From Candidatus Nanoarchaeia archaeon (GTDB lineage: Archaea > Nanobdellota > Nanobdellia > SCGC-AAA011-G17 > JACPNG01), in the NCBI GenBank assembly GCA_028714375.1, contig JAQTMK010000005.1, positions 1 to 53,752 on the forward strand: a DNA stretch of 53,752 nt, in the 5' to 3' direction. Position numbers and translations under genes: made by a program. Each line of letters begins with the position of its first letter. Position 1 is the stretch's first letter. Positions 16,350-24,282 of this stretch are shown here, piece after piece. Below the pieces are notes generated by a model. That model saw nothing but the letters and a program-made list of their open reading frames with translations. It was not told where the DNA came from and searched no databases.

Positions 16350-19300
16350 CTTATTTCACCTCCTTTTTGGATTGTTATGTTTTGGTTTGAACTTGTGAAA
16401 TTGAATGAAGAACTTGTTAAATATAACTTTCCTGCATCCTGAACTAATAAATTGTATTCAAAGTCATAAGATTGTGATACCCAATGACAGGTTTGGTTTA
16501 GAATCCAATCTGAACTTGGGGGGGCACAGGCATCTGCAGTTTCTGGAGCACAATAACCATTCCAGGAAGTTCCGTCTAATTTTACTAAATCCCATTCTGG
16601 TGTTGTGTCTGACCATACAACTACAAATGCATCGGGCTCACAAAATCCTGTTGAAGTTGCTCTTTCATCACCACCGACTGTGATTCTTGCTGTAGAAGTT
16701 CCGGTGAAAAGGAGATTGTTGTAGGTGGGTGTTGCAGAATAACTTTCTGCATAAGTCTTTATGTAGGTCTGTCCAGAAGAACCATAATTAAATCCAACAC
16801 CAAAACTGGTTTCATTTATTGCTGCAATATAAGGGGCACGAGGTGCGGAAACTTCTAACGAACCATCGGTGGATAAAGAATAATTAGTGGTTAATGCGTT
16901 TCCATCCCTATCATACTGGGCATAGTAAGCTTCATTATCCATATCGTCGTGCCATGCAACTATGAATGAAGATTCATTCAAGACTGTGACTGTTGCAGGA
17001 TAACCATTTGTACCAGTATCAGTGTCTATAGTTATTGTTGCTCCCCTTTGTGAACCATTCGAATAATATAATTTTGCAACAGCTGTAGTCGCAGAAGTAG
17101 TTTGTACAAATATATCCTCGCCAAATTCTCCCTTTAATCCTGCGGCTAAATAACCATATAATATATTATTTACAGTCTGATTTTCTGAAATATTTGTATT
17201 ATAAATATCCATTACATTAAAATATCTGAGACCATCATAACTATCATACCAAGAAGCTGCAAAAACAGTTTCATTTAACGCTACAATACTAACTGCAGTA
17301 CTATTTGCGTCACTTGGAAGACCAGATACATCATCTATGTCAAATTTAGTTATGGTTGAGCCGTATATATCCATTAGTTTTGCAAAAGTCTTTTTTAGTC
17401 CTATATGATCAGAATATATTATAAGGAATGCTGTGGAATTTATAACTGAAACATCAACTACTTGGGTTGGAACATTTTCACCACAACCTTCTTCTCCAAC
17501 TTCAGAGACAGAGGTGGTTGTTCTAATTACTGTTCCGTTAGTATCATAGACAATGTATTTTTTAGTGAAATCTGCTGGGTCACACCATACATATACGAAT
17601 GAGCTATTTGTTAGTACTTTTACCGATGGTTGAAAGGAAACACTCTCTCCAGTCATGGTTACTATAGATGAAAAGTTAAATGCTCTTGTTTCTGACCAGG
17701 ATGAATTTGAGATTCCATCTGTAGCTAAAACTCTCCAGAAATAATATGCATCTGTAGTCATGGAATTTGCAATAGGGATCAGGTAGTCAGTGGTTGTGTT
17801 TGTTGATTCTTCTATTGAACTATTTGTAAATACTATCGAAGAAAATGCAGAATCACTTGCAACTTCAAGATAATAATTTATTAAGTCTCCATTTTCATCT
17901 GTTGAATTGCTCCAATTGAGATATACCTGATCATACAATGCAGTTCTTGGGAGGGAAGTTTCATTTTGAACTAAATTTAAATCAGGGATTGTTGGAGTAT
18001 ACTGATTTATATAACTAATATTTACCTGATAAATTAGAGGAGAATAAACACTATCATTCGTGCTCATTTCAAGTTTATACTGGAGATATCTTGAATAAGG
18101 AATCAATTCCTGCAAATCACAGGGAGATTCTATACAAGCAATATTCCATGTGGTTTCTCCAGTACATGAGGAATCATCACAAGTATGAATAAAAAAAGTT
18201 ATATTTACAATTACTTCCTCTGCCCAAGAAGATTCATTAAGCCATGAGAAATTTGACCAGTTTGCAGTTGTTTTTGTATCCAATACATTTGACAGGTATG
18301 TTCCGGATACGCCGCCAGGATTTAATTTTATAGCTTGATCTGTATCATTATAATATGTATCTGTAAAAGTACCTTGAGAAGATTCGTAGCTTAAAACTCC
18401 TGTTGAGTTTAGGAGATTTGTTATATATTTTGTTGAAATACAAAGCCCATCCCATTCTGTAAGAGTATCTGAACCAACCAAATATGGCTGGAACCAAGCA
18501 GTGGTTGCGTTATAGAATGTTATCACTATTGGATTTTCTCTGCCTTGTGCTTCACATAAAGCACTGTATTCTAACGTATCCTTTCTTAAGTTTCTTCCAC
18601 CAATGCTAACCATTTGTATTGAAGGATCTGAGGAAAGGGTGTAATTATACAAACTTTTTAATTGATCATCATAAACATAAGCAGTGTTATCTACTGTGAC
18701 AATAAACATGGTGTCGTTTATTCTTGCTATATCTAAGTTATAATAATAGGTACTGTTTATAGCTTTTATCGATGGAGTTGATTCGAAAGCCAGGGTAACT
18801 AAGGATGTGCCGACTTCATTATAAGCTTGCAGATTGTAATAACTTTCATTATTTCCATCATACCAAAGAGTCACAGCAGTGGTAGAATTTATTACTGCAA
18901 CTCTTGCTGAACCATATGGGAATGAAGCGTTACCAGCATTTGTACTGTGAGTTATCGATGCTGTACCAACAATAGAAGCATTTTTGAAATAGGTTATTAC
19001 ATCTCTTGCATAATTTTGGTAGGTTGCAACTGCGCAATAATCTCCGTCATCCATTAATCCACAATCCACATCGACAACATCTCTTCCTTGATCATTAAAA
19101 GATTCGACAGTACCTATACTGATGTTTCCAGCTACTGCACCACCATCTATGGTTTTTGTCATTGCATAACCGATCCTGTCATCAGAATCTACCCAAGTGT
19201 AAAATAAATTATTTTTAGTTGAGACATAACCTGTTGATGATGAAGGACCTGCAGCGTTTGTATCTATATCTATATCTGCCCTGTATTGATTTCCCCACAT

Positions 19301-19663
19301 ATCTCTATAGAAAGCAGTTTTATCATTAGCGCCCGCATCAAATAAGCTTCCTGAGAAACAGGTTTCGTTGACCCAGACTCCACTAATTTGATTATTTTTT
19401 ATTTCACTGGCTGCAGATTTATATCCCAAGTAAGTTGCACCAGTTATCATTGTTCCATTGATATCATAAACATAAACATAGTATCCATTAGCTTCTCCTG
19501 CAACAAGTATTGCAACATAACTTGAGTTGTAAATTGCTGTTTGTGGTTGAGATGTATAACCAACACCTAATGTTGAATTAAATTCATAACCTGCAGTGCT
19601 GAATTTTAGAGTTAACAATATAACAAATCCTAGGATAATTACAAATTTCTTATTTATTTTCAT
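16322..19663 (-). CDS. Very large secreted repeat protein (propeller-like), 1113 residues
   Basis: A signal peptide (FVIILGFVILLTLKFSTAG) precedes two long repeat regions (about 25-430 and 640-990). Their recurring strands, such as NSTAVTLWYDG, NETVFAASWYDS, NESSFIVAWHDD and TATYGSGFVVVWSD-like segments, suggest beta-propeller blades reading as N-(S/E)-(T/S)-x-F-x-(V/A)-x-W-x-D. Between them lies a fibronectin-like domain (PDLNLVQNETSLPRTALYDQ...LNWSNSTDENGDLINYYLEV). There is no clear C-terminal anchor, so it may be held by its neighbours. It starts 1 nt after the stop of the 1118-residue gene. Many N-x-S/T sequons suggest glycosylation. Confidence 0.85.
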   Translation of the reverse strand: MKINKKFVIILGFVILLTLKFSTAGYEFNSTLGVGYTSQPQTAIYNSSYVAILVAGEANGYYVYVYDINGTMITGATYLGYKSAASEIKNNQISGVWVNETCFSGSLFDAGANDKTAFYRDMWGNQYRADIDIDTNAAGPSSSTGYVSTKNNLFYTWVDSDDRIGYAMTKTIDGGAVAGNISIGTVESFNDQGRDVVDVDCGLMDDGDYCAVATYQNYARDVITYFKNASIVGTASITHSTNAGNASFPYGSARVAVINSTTAVTLWYDGNNESYYNLQAYNEVGTSLVTLAFESTPSIKAINSTYYYNLDIARINDTMFIVTVDNTAYVYDDQLKSLYNYTLSSDPSIQMVSIGGRNLRKDTLEYSALCEAQGRENPIVITFYNATTAWFQPYLVGSDTLTEWDGLCISTKYITNLLNSTGVLSYESSQGTFTDTYYNDTDQAIKLNPGGVSGTYLSNVLDTKTTANWSNFSWLNESSWAEEVIVNITFFIHTCDDSSCTGETTWNIACIESPCDLQELIPYSRYLQYKLEMSTNDSVYSPLIYQVNISYINQYTPTIPDLNLVQNETSLPRTALYDQVYLNWSNSTDENGDLINYYLEVASDSAFSSIVFTNSSIEESTNTTTDYLIPIANSMTTDAYYFWRVLATDGISNSSWSETRAFNFSSIVTMTGESVSFQPSVKVLTNSSFVYVWCDPADFTKKYIVYDTNGTVIRTTTSVSEVGEEGCGENVPTQVVDVSVINSTAFLIIYSDHIGLKKTFAKLMDIYGSTITKFDIDDVSGLPSDANSTAVSIVALNETVFAASWYDSYDGLRYFNVMDIYNTNISENQTVNNILYGYLAAGLKGEFGEDIFVQTTSATTAVAKLYYSNGSQRGATITIDTDTGTNGYPATVTVLNESSFIVAWHDDMDNEAYYAQYDRDGNALTTNYSLSTDGSLEVSAPRAPYIAAINETSFGVGFNYGSSGQTYIKTYAESYSATPTYNNLLFTGTSTARITVGGDERATSTGFCEPDAFVVVWSDTTPEWDLVKLDGTSWNGYCAPETADACAPPSSDWILNQTCHWVSQSYDFEYNLLVQDAGKLYLTSSSFNFTSSNQNITIQKGGEIRLNETSQIG

Positions 19664-19664
19664 C

Positions 19665-22600
19665 TTAATTTACCTTAAATATTAAGTCAGTCCCATCAAA
19701 GTAAATCATCGCATCCCCTTCATCACCAAGGTAAATTTTATCATTAGTCTTTATGGTAATCCCTTCAGCAGTAAGATTATTTGTTACATTCAAATTTGCA
19801 GGGAATACATAGTCATCTGTAGAACCAAAAGTTCCGTTTACTATTTTAGAAGGATCTATTGCTGCTGAATTACTTATATCCACATTTGTTATTGTTCCAT
19901 CAATAATATGGGTAGTATTTATTGCATTTTCAGGAAGATTTGCTCCAGTATCACTATCAGTACCACAAGTTAAGGCACCTGCAACAGTTTTTAATGTACA
20001 AGTTGCAAAGGAATCAAGATATAAAACTCCTGTAAGATTTAAATCTGCTTCAATGGTTTGATTAAGAGTGAATGTTTGAGTATTATTCACAAATGCTATA
20101 TTTGTTAGGTCATCTGTGTTTAAATCTGAACCACAACTTAAAGTTCCAGCAACTGTTTTTAATGTACAAGTTTCGAAAGCATCCAAATATAGAAGCCCTG
20201 TTATATTAAGACCTGCATTGATTGTTTGGTTTTCTATAAATTCATTGCTCTCATTAATCATCGCAAGATTAGTATAGACCATTCCTCCAGCACTTGAGGC
20301 ATCATCCCCACAAGCAAGATTACCACTAGCATCAGTATCAATTGTATCACAGCTTGTTAGATTTGCAAACACTGGACTTAATGTGAACGTATTATCCCCC
20401 TTTAATGTTGGGTAGGATGCATTAATATCTGAACTTGGAACTACTTTTGTAATTATATCAGTTAGTGATGCATTATTATTTGAAACTAAGGTATTTATGG
20501 TTGTATTATCAGCGGCTTGTGCTGCAATAGCAAGAACTAAAGTATCATTCACACTTGTAATTGAACTATTTACTGCTGTGTCATCAAACACCCCACTTGT
20601 AGCATTTTCTCCAATTAGAAGATAACTTGCATTTAAGTCTATGCTTGGAACTATTGTACTGTTTACTCCTGAGATTGTTGTATTTATTGCAGTATCATCA
20701 AATGGATTTGTTTCATTTTGTCCAACTCTTAAATAACTTGAATTTAAATCTGCACTTGGAACGATTGTATTATTCACTCCTTCGATAGTTGTGTTGATTG
20801 CAGTATCATCAAATGTTGAACCTGAATCAGTTCCACAAGCAAGATTACCGTCTGAATCAGTATCAATTGTATCACATGAAGTTAGATTTTGGAATACTGG
20901 AGACTTGCTAAATCTGGTGTCTGAAGTGAATTGCTGGCTGTTATTTAGGAAAGCAACATTAGTTAAATCATCTCCGGCTCCAGTGTTATCAGTACCACAA
21001 GTTAAGGCACCTGCAACAGTTTTTAATGTACAAGTTGCAAAGGAATCAAGATATAAAACTCCTGTAAGATTTAAATCTGCTTCAATGGTTTGATTAAGAG
21101 TGAATGTTTGAGTATTATTCACAAATGCTACATTTGTAAGATCTCCTGAAGCTGCAGTATTGTTATCTTCTCCACACACCAAAGTTCCGGCTACTGTTTT
21201 CAGTGTACAAGTTTCGAAAGCATCTAAATATAAATTTCCAGTTAGGTTTGTATCACCTTCAACATTTAAGTCATGGGTTGGAACTTCATTGCCGATTCCT
21301 ACTTTATCTGTTGGATTTGCTAAAGTTACAATTCCAGAGTCACTTCTATTCCATGCACTTGAGTTTAATGTTTCTGCACTCCCTCCACTTAACCAATCTG
21401 GAATATTTTCTATTTCTGAATTCCAATCTACACAATCTGTACATGATAAATTATAAGCATGGTCTGCCACAAATGCATAGGGGCTTGATGTTAAATTAAT
21501 TCTTGGAGCCATTTCTGAATCTCCAGCAACTGTAATTCCCAAATAAGTTGAGGTATCAAAAGTTAGATTGACAGGAGCCTGATGACCAAGAGTTATGGAA
21601 TAAATTCCGTTTGAAACTGGAACTGCTAATGTTTCTTCCCATAATCCTGCTCCTCCGGAATATGTATTATAAATTCTAAATGTCATTGTTGTTTCTGTAT
21701 CTACGTTTACTCCAGCTGAATCTGTAAGTTTACCGTGGATATTTAATATCTGAGGGAAATCTGAAGCATAGTTGTATGCTTTTGCTGATTCTGAACCAAA
21801 TGTTATAAGCAATACGTGCTGTCCTGTAGAAATTACTCTTGAAACTTCTTTTGAATCTTCTGAACATGAATAACCTGGAACAAATATTTTTCCGTCTGTT
21901 AATGAGGAGGTTATTACATTAGATCCACAGTATAAATTTATGAATTCCAAATCTTCTCCAAAGGATGTTCCGTCCACTGCTTCAATTGTCAAATCTGCAG
22001 TACCTATTGTTTCAAAATTAACTTCCCAGTTATCTCCAACCTGAGGATAAGATTTTATGTTTAATAATATCAGATTACTACCCACATAGCCTGAAAATGA
22101 ATCTACATTGAATGTTATTGAGTTTCCATTATCGGTGAATGGAATGTTTGTCCTTATCCATGATGGGCAGTAACCTGACTCGGGGTTGAATTCTGGACAT
22201 TTTAAAATTAAATTTACCTGTCCATATTTTGGCAGTGTTAAAGTTGCTTCCTCTATTTCTGTTTTTGATAAAGCAAATACATCAGTTGTGAATCTGGTAT
22301 CATCTACTTTATCGAGGAAGCTTGTTACATCTTTGTTTTTTATTCCTTTGATTCTTATTTCTGTTTCCTTGTTTAGTTCTGAGGCTGTTATTGTTTCTTC
22401 TGAAGGTTTTAGCGTTAGGTCATAGCCTTTGTCTGTTTTTGTCAATACTTTATCCAAGGATTTACCTTTTTGTTTTAGAGTTAGTTCTTCTGGTATTGTT
22501 ATATTTTCTTCTGTAATGTTCGGAGTTTCAATTATTTCTGGAATTTCAATTTCCAAAGTTGAATTTGATTCTTCTGGTATTGTTATGTTGATTTCTTCTG

Positions 22601-23021
22601 TTGTTTCATTTATTGAAATTGTTTCTTCTGGAGTTTCTACTGTTTGTTCTGAAGGTAGTGCGAGATCTTCCTGTGTTATTACTATTTTCTTGCTGTCTAC
22701 TATTGTTCCGGATATCAGAATATCTATGTAGGCATCACCTGCTTCTGAGATATTATACTCTTCTAAGTTAATTATTATCTTATTGTCTTTTATGACTTCA
22801 TTTAAGGGAGTATCTTTTACGTAGCTGTTTAGACTAAATCTAACTATTCCTGTTTCAGGAGTCCAGGTTTCATTTAAATCAAATTCTATTGGACCGACTA
22901 TGTTTCCAATATATTCAAATGCATCAAAGTAGCCAAAGATTAAAGCTGCTACAATAATTATTGAGGTGATTATTAAACCATAATTTTTTCTTTTGTAGTT
23001 AATCTGGTTTATTCCGTTCAC
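19665..23021 (-). CDS. Membrane-anchored adhesin with tail-fibre-like repeats
   Basis: 1118 residues, GTG start overlapping the regulator stop (GTGA). An N-terminal anchor helix lies at about 14-32. A Thr/Glu/Ile-rich stalk and the CPEF...SWIRTNIPF domain shared with the 1427-residue protein follow. About residues 410-520 hold a domain (IHGKLTDSAG...MTFRIYNTYSGG...LGITVAGDSEMAPR...SSPYAFVADHA) familiar from bacterial tail-fibre-like surface proteins. Next come VGIGNEVPTHDLNVEGD and six Cys-pair repeats of two kinds (TCTLKTVAGxLxCG; SCDTIDTDxxGNLACG) separated by Asn/Thr-rich coiled segments (DDTAINTTI). The C-terminus ends YLGDEGDAMIYFDGTDLIFKV. Probable trimeric-fibre-type adhesin. Confidence 0.9.
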   Translation of the reverse strand: MNGINQINYKRKNYGLIITSIIIVAALIFGYFDAFEYIGNIVGPIEFDLNETWTPETGIVRFSLNSYVKDTPLNEVIKDNKIIINLEEYNISEAGDAYIDILISGTIVDSKKIVITQEDLALPSEQTVETPEETISINETTEEINITIPEESNSTLEIEIPEIIETPNITEENITIPEELTLKQKGKSLDKVLTKTDKGYDLTLKPSEETITASELNKETEIRIKGIKNKDVTSFLDKVDDTRFTTDVFALSKTEIEEATLTLPKYGQVNLILKCPEFNPESGYCPSWIRTNIPFTDNGNSITFNVDSFSGYVGSNLILLNIKSYPQVGDNWEVNFETIGTADLTIEAVDGTSFGEDLEFINLYCGSNVITSSLTDGKIFVPGYSCSEDSKEVSRVISTGQHVLLITFGSESAKAYNYASDFPQILNIHGKLTDSAGVNVDTETTMTFRIYNTYSGGAGLWEETLAVPVSNGIYSITLGHQAPVNLTFDTSTYLGITVAGDSEMAPRINLTSSPYAFVADHAYNLSCTDCVDWNSEIENIPDWLSGGSAETLNSSAWNRSDSGIVTLANPTDKVGIGNEVPTHDLNVEGDTNLTGNLYLDAFETCTLKTVAGTLVCGEDNNTAASGDLTNVAFVNNTQTFTLNQTIEADLNLTGVLYLDSFATCTLKTVAGALTCGTDNTGAGDDLTNVAFLNNSQQFTSDTRFSKSPVFQNLTSCDTIDTDSDGNLACGTDSGSTFDDTAINTTIEGVNNTIVPSADLNSSYLRVGQNETNPFDDTAINTTISGVNSTIVPSIDLNASYLLIGENATSGVFDDTAVNSSITSVNDTLVLAIAAQAADNTTINTLVSNNNASLTDIITKVVPSSDINASYPTLKGDNTFTLSPVFANLTSCDTIDTDASGNLACGDDASSAGGMVYTNLAMINESNEFIENQTINAGLNITGLLYLDAFETCTLKTVAGTLSCGSDLNTDDLTNIAFVNNTQTFTLNQTIEADLNLTGVLYLDSFATCTLKTVAGALTCGTDSDTGANLPENAINTTHIIDGTITNVDISNSAAIDPSKIVNGTFGSTDDYVFPANLNVTNNLTAEGITIKTNDKIYLGDEGDAMIYFDGTDLIFKVN
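19955..20098. repeat. 144-bp perfect direct repeat, copy A
   Basis: Identical over 144 bp to positions 20987-21130, 1032 bp away, within the adhesin gene. It encodes the module from the asparagine-rich spacer through TCTLKTVAGALTCG. Identity at every base, including synonymous sites, implies recent duplication or gene conversion. Confidence 0.9.
20987..21130. repeat. 144-bp perfect direct repeat, copy B
   Basis: Second copy of the repeat at 19955-20098, in the same orientation and reading frame. Recombination between the copies would remove exactly 1032 bp (344 codons) in frame. Confidence 0.9.
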
Positions 23022-23161
23022 TTCTTTTTCACCTCTATAAGCTGTTGTTTTATTAAGAATTCTATACCGTGACTTCTATTTGCGAAGATTTTTTTTTCGA
23101 TATTTTCATCTAACCAATTTAGAAGTTCTTTGTCTAAAGTAACTGTTATCCTCTCTTTCAT
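23018..23161 (-). CDS. Ribbon-helix-helix transcriptional regulator
   Basis: A 47-residue ORF: MKERITVTLDKELLNWLDEN continuing through IFANRSHGIEFLIKQQL. It has the full RHH (CopG/Arc) pattern: a DNA-contacting beta strand (RITVTLD), helix A (KELLNWLDENI), a turn with NRSHGIE, and helix B (FLIKQQLIEV). RHH proteins bind DNA as dimers of this fold. The stop overlaps the GTG start of the adhesin by 4 nt, making it the first cistron of the surface locus. Its promoter region carries inverted half-sites (23164-23224), so autoregulation of the locus is the simplest reading. Confidence 0.85.
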   Translation of the reverse strand: MKERITVTLDKELLNWLDENIEKKIFANRSHGIEFLIKQQLIEVKKK

Positions 23162-23163
23162 TA

Positions 23164-23224
23164 ACTACATACTCCGTAATACTTTAGTGTATATTTGTTT
23201 ATATATGCATATTGGATATGTAGT
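23164..23224. promoter_or_regulatory. Putative RHH operator and divergent promoter region
   Basis: ACTACATA (23164-23171) and TATGTAGT (23217-23224) are perfect inverted 8-mers whose centres lie 53 bp apart, close to five helical turns. Between them are a palindrome CATATTGGATATG (23208-23220) and the minus-strand TATA box (TTTATATAT on the plus strand, 23198-23206). One half-site sits at the expected transcription start of the regulator gene, the other just upstream of its TATA box. A regulator bound to both could loop out the promoter. The plus-strand TATA box (about 23247-23256) of the divergent gene is adjacent. Confidence 0.5.
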
Positions 23225-23277
23225 ATTTAAATGTTTCCAATCAAAAGATATTTAAGACAAAGCTCTTGTATGATATT

Positions 23278-24258
23278 ATGAAGAGGTGGGTTTTTAGCTT
23301 AATTTTTATTTTATTAATCAGTTCTATGGTTTATGGAGCTACAGACAGATTAGTAATAAGATTCCATTCAACAACAGAAAAACAGGAGATTGATCTGAAA
23401 CAATATTTAGGTTATGCTCCAGCATATTATTACAATATCACAACAAACCAGGCAACTGTAACCATCGACAAAGATGGAATTGCTTTAATCAGAGGGAAAG
23501 CAGGATTTACTGGTGTTGAAACAATAATATTTTCCACAAATGAAAGTATGGTTTATGAAAAGAAGGAGCAAAAAGAAGATTATACTTTGCTTGAGAATTT
23601 AACAGAAGCAATAATAGAAGAATATCCTGAGTTAATAACATATAAAGAAGTTGAAAAAGTGTTTGAAGGAAATCTTGTTGATGAGATTTTGCTGAAAAGC
23701 ATAAGAAGAACTGAAATAGAAAAAATTACTTCTGAGCTAAAAGAAGATGAATTATTGGTAAATGTCAATGATGAAGCCTTATTGATGGTTGCTTTTGAAA
23801 ACCAGACTAAACCTAAACTAACTATTGCTTTGTTTGATGATGAAGCTAAGGTTGATGAAAGTGCATTAAGACCAAATTATCTAAATATGATTTTGATTGG
23901 GCTGGGAATTATTTTGGCCGGAGGATTAATACTTTACAGAGATAGGTTATTTACTTTGTTAAGAAGCACAAAACACAGATTAGTCACAAGGAAAAAAAGT
24001 TTAGAGAAAAAATTAGGTGAAATCAGGACAGGGGAAGATACGAAAAAAGTCATTGAAGATGTTTTCATTGAAAAATTTGGATTAAACAGATTTGCAACAC
24101 CATATGAAATGGAAAACAGCTTAAAGAAATTCAATATTAGGGGAAATCTAAAACAGGAAATATTGTTTTTGTACAGAAAACTAAATGAAGAGCATTTGTC
24201 AAATTATGAGGTTCAGTTAATCAAGAGATATCTAAGAAAATTAAACAAAAAGTTTTAA
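23278..24258 (+). CDS. Membrane protein of unknown function, divergent from the surface locus
   Basis: 326 residues from the ATG at 23278; an upstream TTG at 23266 is less likely. A signal peptide (WVFSLIFILLISSMVYG) is followed by an outer domain of about 185 residues (HSTTEKQEIDLKQYLGYAP...VNVNDEALLMVAF). A membrane helix (NMILIGLGIILAGGLILY) leads to a charged helical cytoplasmic domain of about 100 residues (FIEKFGLNRFATPYEMENSL). A TATA-like ATATTTAAG lies about 25 nt upstream with no ribosome-binding site, so the mRNA may be leaderless. It shares the regulator's intergenic region and could be co-regulated. Confidence 0.75.
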   Translation: MKRWVFSLIFILLISSMVYGATDRLVIRFHSTTEKQEIDLKQYLGYAPAYYYNITTNQATVTIDKDGIALIRGKAGFTGVETIIFSTNESMVYEKKEQKEDYTLLENLTEAIIEEYPELITYKEVEKVFEGNLVDEILLKSIRRTEIEKITSELKEDELLVNVNDEALLMVAFENQTKPKLTIALFDDEAKVDESALRPNYLNMILIGLGIILAGGLILYRDRLFTLLRSTKHRLVTRKKSLEKKLGEIRTGEDTKKVIEDVFIEKFGLNRFATPYEMENSLKKFNIRGNLKQEILFLYRKLNEEHLSNYEVQLIKRYLRKLNKKF

Positions 24259-24282
24259 TACTAAGGTATTTATTTTTTTATT

